This document shows, one piece after another, positions 1 to 6,398 of a DNA stretch of 6,398 bases. The stretch spans positions 1-6,398 of the forward strand of contig ONFK01000097.1 in NCBI GenBank assembly GCA_900317065.1, in the 5' to 3' direction. The translations under genes and the position numbers were made by a program. Below the pieces are notes generated by a model. The model searched no databases. It was given only the letters and a program-made list of their open reading frames with translations, and was not told the origin of the DNA. Within the stretch, counting starts at the first letter, position 1; the number at the start of each line of letters is the position of its first letter. This DNA is from an uncultured Bacteroidales bacterium. Lineage in GTDB: Bacteria; Bacteroidota; Bacteroidia; Bacteroidales; UBA932.

Positions 1-1525
1 TCACCAACGGCCAGGAAGTCTCCTTGTCTATGCAATAACAGTCTATCGCCCCGGCCGTACATTCGAAACGGTCGAGATCCCTTGCAAAGTAGAAGTCCTC
101 CGCTTTTAACGCGGCATCGAGGTACTTCTTCTCATTTGTCTGCCCGTATAGTTCCAGCAATGCCGGAATGATGAATGCGCCTATCGTGCCTGCTTTGCCG
201 GCAGGCCTTCCGTCCACATACCAGCTCTTCCCGAAGCCCCACTCGTCCGACCAGTTCAGTATGAAGAAGTCGCAGATCTTGCGGGCAAATTCCAGATATT
301 CATCCTTGTTTATGCCATTATCTGAAAGAAGGCGGAACATTCTCACGGCCTCTGCGGCCGCCCATCCCATATTGCAGACATCCGGCTTGCGGCGCGAAGC
401 GGCATCCTCTTCGAAATTATGGTTATAGCAAGTATACAGGAGGCCGCTCGAATGCTGGGTCTGCACGAAAGCATCATAAATACCAAGAGCCTTGTCCAAC
501 AGGTCCTTGTCGGAATCCCTCAAAGCCTTGAGCGCAAGCATCCTTGCATTCAGGAAGTTTTGCCCGGCCCATCCTATCTCGAATGTCTGGCAGTAAGTCC
601 CGAGGTCGGTCCAATACTCATACTTCATCCTTTCCGCCATTTCTTCCCTGCTGATCTTCATCGAAGCGCAATCATGGGCCATCCGATTGGTATAATGCTC
701 GTTTACAAGCCATTTTCCTTTGTACAGATAAAGGAGGGAATGGGCGTAGCGGATTCCCAGTTCGAATACCTGCTCCTCATCCAGACACGGTTCCAAATGG
801 GGGTCCAGCAGGGCAAGGGCTTTCTCCACAAGGCTCGCCGCGGCGAAATTCTTCCATTTCGGAGGGCATACACATACAAAACTCTTTGCCGTGAAAGTCT
901 CTCCCGGGGCAAGTTCGATGAAGGTTTCGTACCGTGGGCCGAACACTCCCTTCGACTCATAAGTTACAGGCGCTTCGGTTACAGGACGGAAAATGATATG
1001 CTCATACCGTCCGTCGGCAGTCTTCTCAAGGGAACAAGAACTTACAAGGGACTCGGGTGTATCGGAAGCGGCAAACAGGGCAAGGCCCGTGTGTCCGGTC
1101 TCAGTCAGGCTACACGACGGAATGCCAGTTCTTTCGTACGAGAAAACCCAGGGTTCCCCATCATATGTCAGGCCTTTCGGCGTTTTCACATCACCGAACT
1201 CATTCCCGTTGTAATTGACGCAGGGGATCAAGTAGCGTTCGGCACGGAAAAGGTCCCGCACCCGGATTTCGTCTTTGAAGCGTACGGTGTCTCTGCCGGT
1301 GTTCTTTACTGAACGGGTTACGGAATATGCCCCGTCGCCAAGATAGTCAATTTGTTCTCCTGACAACACAAGCCTTTCGTCCTGCGCCTTCCAGGGAAGC
1401 AGTTCCGCAACAGCGGCAGACTTGCGCTTCACCAGCCCGCCTGCTCCGAAATAGACAGGATAGGCGTTCAGGGCCAATCCGGCAGTAAAAGCAATTATGC
1501 TGAGCAGGAGATGCCGCTTGATCAT
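1..1525 (-). CDS. Secreted six-hairpin-glycosidase-like protein, C-terminus cut by window edge
   Basis: 508 codons are open from ATG at 1525 to the left edge with no stop, so the C-terminus is missing. The N-terminus (MIKRHLLLSIIAFTAGLALNA) looks like a type I signal peptide, probably cut near residue 21, which supports this start; no Shine-Dalgarno is present. Residues about 30-225 are rich in alternating beta-type segments and read like a beta-sandwich. From about 245 onward the chain is helical with repeated aromatic, Gly and acidic motifs: FEIGWAGQN (315-323), CYNHNFEED (366-374), WSDEWGFGKSW (425-435) and AIDCYCIDKETSWP (493-506). A beta-sandwich followed by an alpha/alpha toroid is the arrangement of several GH families (GH65, GH94 and GH15 types), so a glycosidase role is inferred from architecture and context. 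I do not recognise an exact CAZy family. The protein has 14 cysteines in 508 residues, many for an exported protein. It lies 56 bp downstream of the GH106 gene on the same strand and probably acts with it, but also has its own promoter-like box. Confidence 0.8.
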   Translation of the reverse strand, partial: MIKRHLLLSIIAFTAGLALNAYPVYFGAGGLVKRKSAAVAELLPWKAQDERLVLSGEQIDYLGDGAYSVTRSVKNTGRDTVRFKDEIRVRDLFRAERYLIPCVNYNGNEFGDVKTPKGLTYDGEPWVFSYERTGIPSCSLTETGHTGLALFAASDTPESLVSSCSLEKTADGRYEHIIFRPVTEAPVTYESKGVFGPRYETFIELAPGETFTAKSFVCVCPPKWKNFAAASLVEKALALLDPHLEPCLDEEQVFELGIRYAHSLLYLYKGKWLVNEHYTNRMAHDCASMKISREEMAERMKYEYWTDLGTYCQTFEIGWAGQNFLNARMLALKALRDSDKDLLDKALGIYDAFVQTQHSSGLLYTCYNHNFEEDAASRRKPDVCNMGWAAAEAVRMFRLLSDNGINKDEYLEFARKICDFFILNWSDEWGFGKSWYVDGRPAGKAGTIGAFIIPALLELYGQTNEKKYLDAALKAEDFYFARDLDRFECTAGAIDCYCIDKETSWPLV

Positions 1526-1549
1526 TGGTCTTGTTTTTACTATACTTTG

Positions 1550-1557
1550 CAAATATA
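1550..1557 (-). promoter_or_regulatory. Bacteroidota-type -7 promoter box for the toroid-protein gene
   Basis: Read on the minus strand this is TATATTTG, a full match to the Bacteroides -7 consensus TAnnTTTG. It ends 24 nt before the ATG at 1525. The -33 position, 19 bp further upstream (1577-1580), reads TTCA, a poor match to TTTG. The gene may therefore have its own weak or regulated promoter in addition to read-through from the GH106 gene. AT-rich DNA produces such octamers by chance, so confidence is moderate. Confidence 0.45.
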
Positions 1558-1559
1558 GC

Positions 1560-1581
1560 TTTCATTTTTGAAAAAATGAAA
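1560..1581. repeat. Perfect AT-rich inverted repeat between the two minus-strand genes
   Basis: Arms TTTCATTTTT and AAAAATGAAA are perfect complements over 10 bp, separated only by GA. The repeat starts right after the GH106 stop codon (TAA, 1584-1582) and spans the spacer between the candidate -33 and -7 elements of the downstream gene. It has almost no G or C and no separate U-tract, so it would be a poor intrinsic terminator. Its place inside a promoter is equally compatible with an operator. Function is unproven. Confidence 0.4.
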
Positions 1582-4500
1582 TTAAAAGCAAAAACTCTCA
1601 CTCCGCAACTCGACGGGGCCGATCAGCCCGGAAGGCAGAAGCGGGTCATCCGACGTGTAGAATTTCATTGGAGTATATGTCAGCGGAGCGGCACCTTCCC
1701 GGGAGTCCCCTATCAGGCGGTTCACCCACAGATTGGTAACCCTGACTTCAAGCACATTGTCTCCCGGCACCACAAACGAACTGACATCCGCACAGAAAGG
1801 AGGCCTCCACAAAGTAGCGACGGGACTGCCATTGACTGTGACTTCCGCAATATTGCAGACCTTCCCGAGGGACAGGACAGCTCTTGCCGAAATATCTGCA
1901 CTGAAATGCGTTTTGTAGGTTGCTGTACCACTGAAATAACGTATTCCTTCCGACTCATTCTCATTCAAGGGCTGCAGTTCATCCAGAACAATGCTGTCCG
2001 GAGCACCACGGCCCGGCTGGAACGAGACGGTCCACGGACCGCTGACAGGGGCGATTTCCATAAGATCGGGAGCAGGTACCTTCCTGCCCTTTTCCGCAGG
2101 ATTCACAAATACCACGAAAACGGCATCATCCGGAGCAAGTTCAAGGGGCACCACGGTCCTGCCGCGGGAGAAGCGGAAAGACGCCGGCTTCATCTCCCCG
2201 GTCTCGGCGTTCCATATTTCGGCCGCACGCCCGCACACACGGAAGGACGCCTCGCATTTTACCACCGACGAAGACGGATTGCTTATCCAATAGATATCGG
2301 CCCCGGGCATGGTCCTGTGCACATAGACCAGAGAATCCGGGGCGGCGAAATCCTTGCCGAAGCTCCTGCACGCTTTTTCCAGACCGGCGCCGGGTGTGAC
2401 TACCGGAATCCCCGCCTTCCGGATGGCCTCGATCTTTTCCAGCGCTTCTTCGGGGAGCAGGGAGGCACTTTCATCCAGGCACAAAACACGGTAAGTGCTC
2501 CCGGATTCCGCCGCAAGCGTTTTCCCTTTCTGCATTATCTTGTCGAGAAAGGCTTCCGGATTGACGAAGTCATAGCGGAATCCTGCCGGGACGGACGGCT
2601 CGCCATGGGAATAATGGGCCGTTATATTGGTGTCTTCGCCATAGAGCCAGAGAATATCCGCGACATCCCTTCCCTGCTGCATCATTGCGCAGCTGCGGGC
2701 AAGATAGCTAATCCAAGCACCCGCCTGCTCCGCCCAGCATTCGTGCCTGTTGAACCATTGCCCGTAAACGCCAAGGCCGAGGCCGGGGAACTTGTCGTCG
2801 CGCGGCTGGTGTGCGCTGTCGTGGATCACGAAGCGGTTGACTCCGCATGAGAGTTCAAGATCGGCCGTATGCTTCAGGTTTTCAGGACAATAGCTGTATG
2901 CCTGCCGGGCAAGTCCTATGGATGTCAGGCTCTCCGCCGCGACAAGATTCTGTCCGTAGATATGGGCGACGGACGCGGACTCGCGTATATCCGCCATTCC
3001 TTCGAATACGCGGTCCTTCGCACCCACTTTGCCGGGCACCCAGCAGGCGGACATGGGATAGAGCGCCGTCTTCTTGACCGACATCCCGTCCATCACGAAA
3101 ACCCGCCCGTTCTCGTGCGATTCCATAAAGCATCCCTCCATCCCGTATTCGCCGCGTACGACATCCGTAATACGGGCGAAATTCTCGGAAAAGAGTTCCG
3201 CAATCGTGGTACGGAAGTCCTTGAGGAACCTTTCGGACTTTGCAGCATCTACGACGATCACCCCGGCGAGCACCGGCATCCAGGGGGTCATGTCGTAGCC
3301 CCGGCGCTTCAAGAATTCCTCCTGCATCCGGGAAGTCCAGTTCTGCGCCCCGGACTCATAGCTGTCCACCATCAGATGCCTTATGCCGCGAGCCCCGAGC
3401 ATGTCTCCGGAGGCATCCCGGTACATGTCGAGATAATGGCGCAGGTAGGCGCACATTGCATCCGGATCCAGTTTGTCCACCTCCAGCCCCGTGGCTTCCG
3501 GAGAGGCGGGATGATTCTTTTTCCCGGTCAGCGATGCGCCGAAGCGATACACCGCCCACCTGCCCTCCGGCACATCCCAGTCCAGCACTCCGTCCCTGAA
3601 GGCATCCGTAAGGACCACGACTCTCCCCGTGCCGCCATAGCCTTCCGGCGTGGAATAATCGTGCAGGTCGTGGGAAGCGGCGAACGCGGCTTTCTCTTCG
3701 GCGTGATTGATCCTGTTCTCCGTGTAGAGCCGGAACTGCGGCACAAGCGAGAACTCCGGATCCGGATCCCGCTTTGGCATGGAGTAATGGTAGTAGGCCT
3801 TGGGATTGCGGTGCTTGAGCCTGAAATATCTTGCCGTAAGAGGCTCGAATGAAATGGTCTGCGCCTCGCAGCTGCCGACCGGGATACCGAAGACGGTACG
3901 GAAGTTCACTCCGTCGTCGCTGACCTGCAGGGAGTCTTCGCAATATTCGGCAACCGAATGCCCTCTCTGCCGGGGATTGGGATTCGTCACTGTCAGGGCT
4001 CGGAAAGTCCGGGGCCCGGGGAAGGAATACTGAATCCAGGCGAAACCGTCCGCACCGGCATCCAGGCGCCCAAAGTCAGCGTAACTGTCATTATTCAGTT
4101 GCTTTAATGTGAAAGTATCTCCTCCGCTGCAGCTGACGGTCGCCCCGAGCTCATCCATAAGCCTGACGCTGTCGCCGAGTTCCACGGCGATCACCGCTAT
4201 ATCGGCGTAATAGCTCTCCGCAGTCTTATCCGCGACGACCCCCTGCCTGGTGAGCGGAATGTCCTGAAAACGGCCGCTCGTGCTGAACGGCCCGGGCAGT
4301 TTCCCGTGGAAATGCTTTCCTCCCTCCAGCAGCATCTCCCTCCATACGAGTTTTTTCATCGCATCTTCCGGCCGCACCCAGGGACCTCCCGTATGGCTGA
4401 AGCCCGGGGAGCTTGCGATTCCGACGTCGAAGCCAAGGGAATCGGCAAGTCTCACGGCCGAACGGAATGCATCTTTCCAGTCCTCCGACATGTAGGCAAG

Positions 4501-4779
4501 GCGTTTTTCAACAATCTGCGGAGTATCGAAGTTCGCATCGAAGACATGGAAGCCGCCAATGCCTACACGGTGCATCCATTCTATATCCTTGCGGATTCCG
4601 TCTTTACTGATATTGCCGTTCATCCAATGCCACCAGACCAAGGGCTTTGCACTCCGGGGTGGTTCGTTGAACACTTCCCTAAGGGTGGAGGCAACGGAGT
4701 CATCTTCCTCCGGCATCTGGCTGGAACATGAAATGCAAAGAATTGCGAAAAGAATAAGAAGCGTAATTCGTGTCATCAT
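1582..4779 (-). CDS. GH106-family alpha-L-rhamnosidase, predicted lipoprotein
   Basis: Complete 1065-residue protein, a usual length for GH106 enzymes, which remove terminal alpha-L-rhamnose from plant or bacterial glycans by a calcium-dependent inverting mechanism. The N-terminus MMTRITLLILFAILCISCSS is a lipoprotein-type signal with likely lipidated Cys18; Cys at -3 is atypical for a lipobox. The family signature near the start is PLVWWHWMNGN (46-56), then GIGGFHVFD (73-81). Residues about 205-325 look like an F5/8-type-C (CBM32-like) beta-sandwich, with VSDDGVNF (286-293) and ARYFRLKH (316-323). The catalytic candidates follow: D472 and E475 in VDSYES, D521, and E616 in VAAES. They match in order and approximate spacing the catalytic residues I recall for studied GH106 enzymes. 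The C-terminal part (about 945-1060) is a GH2-like sugar-binding jelly roll with LWRPPF (990-995) and VTNLWVNRLIGD (1014-1025). ATG codons at 4779 and 4776 are both possible starts. Substrate linkage cannot be read from sequence. Confidence 0.93.
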   Translation of the reverse strand: MMTRITLLILFAILCISCSSQMPEEDDSVASTLREVFNEPPRSAKPLVWWHWMNGNISKDGIRKDIEWMHRVGIGGFHVFDANFDTPQIVEKRLAYMSEDWKDAFRSAVRLADSLGFDVGIASSPGFSHTGGPWVRPEDAMKKLVWREMLLEGGKHFHGKLPGPFSTSGRFQDIPLTRQGVVADKTAESYYADIAVIAVELGDSVRLMDELGATVSCSGGDTFTLKQLNNDSYADFGRLDAGADGFAWIQYSFPGPRTFRALTVTNPNPRQRGHSVAEYCEDSLQVSDDGVNFRTVFGIPVGSCEAQTISFEPLTARYFRLKHRNPKAYYHYSMPKRDPDPEFSLVPQFRLYTENRINHAEEKAAFAASHDLHDYSTPEGYGGTGRVVVLTDAFRDGVLDWDVPEGRWAVYRFGASLTGKKNHPASPEATGLEVDKLDPDAMCAYLRHYLDMYRDASGDMLGARGIRHLMVDSYESGAQNWTSRMQEEFLKRRGYDMTPWMPVLAGVIVVDAAKSERFLKDFRTTIAELFSENFARITDVVRGEYGMEGCFMESHENGRVFVMDGMSVKKTALYPMSACWVPGKVGAKDRVFEGMADIRESASVAHIYGQNLVAAESLTSIGLARQAYSYCPENLKHTADLELSCGVNRFVIHDSAHQPRDDKFPGLGLGVYGQWFNRHECWAEQAGAWISYLARSCAMMQQGRDVADILWLYGEDTNITAHYSHGEPSVPAGFRYDFVNPEAFLDKIMQKGKTLAAESGSTYRVLCLDESASLLPEEALEKIEAIRKAGIPVVTPGAGLEKACRSFGKDFAAPDSLVYVHRTMPGADIYWISNPSSSVVKCEASFRVCGRAAEIWNAETGEMKPASFRFSRGRTVVPLELAPDDAVFVVFVNPAEKGRKVPAPDLMEIAPVSGPWTVSFQPGRGAPDSIVLDELQPLNENESEGIRYFSGTATYKTHFSADISARAVLSLGKVCNIAEVTVNGSPVATLWRPPFCADVSSFVVPGDNVLEVRVTNLWVNRLIGDSREGAAPLTYTPMKFYTSDDPLLPSGLIGPVELRSESFCF

Positions 4780-4796
4780 CGAATACTTTTATTCAG

Positions 4797-4804
4797 TAAA
4801 TTTA
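4797..4804 (-). promoter_or_regulatory. Weak candidate -7 box for the GH106 gene
   Basis: On the minus strand this reads TAAATTTA, seven of eight positions of TAnnTTTG, ending 17 nt before the GH106 ATG. A second possibility with one mismatch is CATATTTG at 4839-4832, which would give a longer leader. Neither has a convincing -33 element at 19-21 bp, so the true promoter is uncertain. Confidence 0.25.
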
Positions 4805-4816
4805 ACCATTATTTCT

Positions 4817-4824
4817 TATCTTTG
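4817..4824 (+). promoter_or_regulatory. Bacteroidota-type -7 promoter box for the GDPD-SGNH gene
   Basis: TATCTTTG is a full match to TAnnTTTG and ends 20 nt before the ATG at 4845, a plausible spacing for a short leader. The -33 position 21 bp upstream reads TTCA (4792-4795), a weak match to TTTG. It overlaps the region a minus-strand promoter would use, so the two directions may compete or be co-regulated. Confidence 0.5.
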
Positions 4825-4832
4825 TATGTTTC

Positions 4833-4850
4833 AAATATGAAAATATGAAA
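4833..4850 (+). repeat. Tandem 8-bp duplication across the GDPD-SGNH start codon
   Basis: AAATATGAAA occurs at 4833-4842 and again at 4841-4850, an 8-bp period. Each copy supplies an ATG. The first (4837) reads ATG AAA ATA TGA, a three-codon frame whose stop overlaps the second ATG (4845). Only the second leads into the long frame and its signal peptide, which fixes the start at 4845. Confidence 0.6.
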
Positions 4851-6398
4851 AAGATAACAGCATTTCTTCTCCTGACACTCGTCAGTATCGTCTGCCTGGC
4901 ACAGCCCAAAATCACCGGTCATCGCGGATGCCGCATCGAAGGTCCATTTGAAAACACTCTTGCATCTCTGAGATTTGCACAAGACACAGGTATCGAATCC
5001 GTAGAATTCGACATCCAGTTAACTTCCGATAAGAAGATAATGGTGTTCCACGGTCCTTCCATGCCGGGTGACAAGTCCCGCAATATCCATAATATGACCT
5101 TTGATGAAGCCCGCGCCGTGGTCCTTCCGGGAGGTCATCAGATGCCTACTCTCGAAGAGTGGTTCGCCCAGGCACGAAAGACTCCTGATCTCAAGTTGAT
5201 CATGGAAATCAAGCGTCAGGAGAATAGAGACCTGGACATGCTCATCACCGCAGAGAGTATGAAGGTTGTTCAGGAATGCGGAATGACGGCACAGGTTGAC
5301 TACACATCTTTCGAAGAACCAATCTGCGACGAAGTTCTGCGCATCGATCCTTCCGCAAAGGTGCTGTTCATTGCAGGAGGGATGCATGTTCCCACACCCG
5401 AATGGGCCATAAGCAAGGGTTACAAGGGACTTTCATATAATCTGGACGGCTTCCTCAACAATCCCGGACTCGCTGAAAAGTGCTACAAACTTGGAGTTGA
5501 GACCACGCTGTGGATCGTCAACAATCCCGATCTGTACGAGTGGGCTGACCAGCACCATATTACATATGTCAGCACCGACCATCCAGAGGTGTTGAAGAAG
5601 CATGTCGACAGAAAGAAAGGTGTACCCGGAAAAGGCTATATTTATCATGAAGCATCAGAGTTCACTCTTACAGGGAAACTCTTCCATGACGTGCCAAATC
5701 CCTACCACAGAGTGGACACAGCCCGCTTTCATGGTTTCACCCGTGGCGAGAACTTCCAGGTCCGCAGTTCTTCGGGCATAGCAGTCGCATTCAGCACCGA
5801 CTCCCCTTCCATCTCCCTGATGACTGTTTACGGCCAGAAAACACCCCAGGAACGCACCAGTCATATTTCAGCATGGGGATATGACCTCTATGTTCACGAG
5901 GGCGGCAAGTGGATATATGCCGGTGCAGGCGTCTGTGAAAAGGCAGAAAAGGCTGATCCATTTACAATCGTCGGCAACATGAAAGGCGGCCCCAGAGAGT
6001 TCCTGCTTTATCTTCCTACCTATTGCGAAGTCCGTTCGGTGAAAATCGGAATAAAGGAAGGCTGCTCTATTTCGGCTGTTGAGAATCCCTTCCGCCACCG
6101 CATAGGGGTTTTCGGATCGAGTTACACACAAGGATCCAACACATCACGCGGAGGCATGACATGGATTGCCCAGTTAGCCCGCGAGACCGGATTGGAAATG
6201 CTAAGCCTCGGCTGCGGAGGCAACTGCCGCCTGCAGGATTACTTTGCCGATGTGATGGTTGCGGCAAACTGCGAGGCATACATCTTTGATGCTTTCTCCA
6301 ATCCAACTCCTAAAGAAATCAAGGAGAGGCTTTTCCCCTTCATCGAGAAGTTCCAGACAGAGAACCCTGGCAAACAATTCGTGCTCGACATTGAGACC
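4845..6398 (+). CDS. Secreted GDPD - GxDLY - SGNH hydrolase fusion, C-terminus cut by window edge
   Basis: 518 codons are open to the right edge. The N-terminus MKKITAFLLLTLVSIVCLAQ is a signal peptide, probably cut after Ala19. Residues about 22-256 form a glycerophosphodiester phosphodiesterase domain, which hydrolyses phosphodiesters with calcium. It has catalytic H26 in GHRG, FENT (35-38) for the usual PENT, metal ligands E54 and D56 in VEFD, second catalytic H69, E121 and K123 in MEIK, and a late TDHP motif (244-247). The usual His-Asp at the second histidine is His-Gly here. Residues about 265-415 match the GxDLY domain found before SGNH esterases, with GYDLY at 345-349. From about 418 an SGNH/GDSL hydrolase begins: FGSSYTQG (423-430) with nucleophile candidate S426, LGCGGN (455-460), and DAFSNP (482-487) with candidate N486. 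The Asp-His block lies beyond the window. Together these suggest a secreted enzyme with phosphodiesterase and esterase activities. The substrate is unknown. It is divergent from the GH106 gene. Confidence 0.88.
   Translation, partial: MKKITAFLLLTLVSIVCLAQPKITGHRGCRIEGPFENTLASLRFAQDTGIESVEFDIQLTSDKKIMVFHGPSMPGDKSRNIHNMTFDEARAVVLPGGHQMPTLEEWFAQARKTPDLKLIMEIKRQENRDLDMLITAESMKVVQECGMTAQVDYTSFEEPICDEVLRIDPSAKVLFIAGGMHVPTPEWAISKGYKGLSYNLDGFLNNPGLAEKCYKLGVETTLWIVNNPDLYEWADQHHITYVSTDHPEVLKKHVDRKKGVPGKGYIYHEASEFTLTGKLFHDVPNPYHRVDTARFHGFTRGENFQVRSSSGIAVAFSTDSPSISLMTVYGQKTPQERTSHISAWGYDLYVHEGGKWIYAGAGVCEKAEKADPFTIVGNMKGGPREFLLYLPTYCEVRSVKIGIKEGCSISAVENPFRHRIGVFGSSYTQGSNTSRGGMTWIAQLARETGLEMLSLGCGGNCRLQDYFADVMVAANCEAYIFDAFSNPTPKEIKERLFPFIEKFQTENPGKQFVLDIET

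Larger units (their letters stand above)
4780..4844. promoter_or_regulatory. 65-bp divergent intergenic region with promoters for both directions
   Basis: This short AT-rich gap separates the start codons of the GH106 gene (minus) and the GDPD-SGNH gene (plus), so promoters and any shared operator must lie here or inside the coding ends. It carries one good plus-strand -7 box and weaker minus-strand candidates. Small dyads are present: GAATA/TATTC (4781-4785 and 4790-4794) in the GH106 leader, and TTTCA/TGAAA (4829-4833 and 4838-4842) in the GDPD leader. No Shine-Dalgarno is visible for either gene, which is normal in Bacteroidota. Confidence 0.6.

Noticed and set aside
419..1312. Plus-strand open frame of 297 codons
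   Set aside because: It is antisense to the secreted toroid protein, which has a signal peptide and consistent protein-like composition. The plus-strand translation has no domain signature.
1560..1581. Inverted repeat as an intrinsic terminator after the GH106 gene
   Set aside because: The stem has almost no G-C pairs, the centre is only 2 bp and no separate U-run follows, so a terminator call is not supported. It is kept only as a repeat and possible operator.
1347..1601. 84-codon minus-strand frame crossing the gap between the two minus-strand genes
   Set aside because: It overlaps the end of the GH106 gene and the start of the toroid gene in another frame, and its Cys/Arg-rich tail is a frame-shifted reading of the toroid protein.
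1525..2850. Long plus-strand open frame of 441 codons
   Set aside because: It lies antisense to the GH106 gene, which has clear family motifs and a signal sequence. Its translation shows no recognisable domain and is rich in Arg, His and Gly as expected of a shadow frame in GC-rich coding DNA.
2869..3852. Plus-strand open frame of 327 codons
   Set aside because: It covers the antisense of the GH106 catalytic region and reads as His/Arg/Gly-rich noise.
5019..6306. Several minus-strand frames of 69-122 codons
   Set aside because: All are antisense to the GDPD-SGNH gene, whose motifs are continuous through this stretch. None shows a domain or a plausible leader.
1..6398. tRNA, rRNA, CRISPR, insertion sequence or SusC/SusD genes
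   Set aside because: I saw no cloverleaf, no regularly spaced repeat, no transposase-like frame and no TonB-dependent receptor or SusD signature. The three genes account for nearly all of the window.

Overview
The window looks like a carbohydrate-degradation segment from a member of the Bacteroidota, probably Bacteroidales. The signs are exported enzymes of families common in that phylum, A-rich leaders without Shine-Dalgarno sequences, and promoter boxes matching the Bacteroides -7 consensus TAnnTTTG. The species cannot be named from sequence alone. No SusC/SusD pair, sulfatase, regulator, RNA gene, mobile element or CRISPR array is visible.

Layout: there are three genes and almost no spare DNA. 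On the minus strand a complete GH106-family alpha-L-rhamnosidase lipoprotein (1582-4779) is followed after 56 bp by a second secreted protein (1-1525), which is cut by the window edge. That protein has an apparent N-terminal beta-sandwich and a helical, six-hairpin-glycosidase-like C-terminal part. On the plus strand, divergent from the GH106 gene across a 65-bp gap, a secreted multidomain protein (4845-6398) runs off the right edge. It joins a glycerophosphodiester phosphodiesterase (GDPD) domain, a GxDLY-type beta domain and an SGNH/GDSL esterase domain.

How the genes may work together: GH106 enzymes remove terminal alpha-L-rhamnose. The neighbouring toroid protein could be another glycoside hydrolase, and the divergent GDPD-SGNH protein could remove phosphodiester and ester substituents. 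This suggests a small set of enzymes for a substituted rhamnose-containing glycan. The combination of rhamnosidase, phosphodiesterase and esterase is the most interesting feature here. One speculative target is a rhamnan carrying glycerol phosphate; acetylated pectin is the conventional alternative.

Both outer genes are open at the window edges. The C-terminus of the toroid protein and the catalytic Asp-His block of the SGNH domain are therefore not visible.
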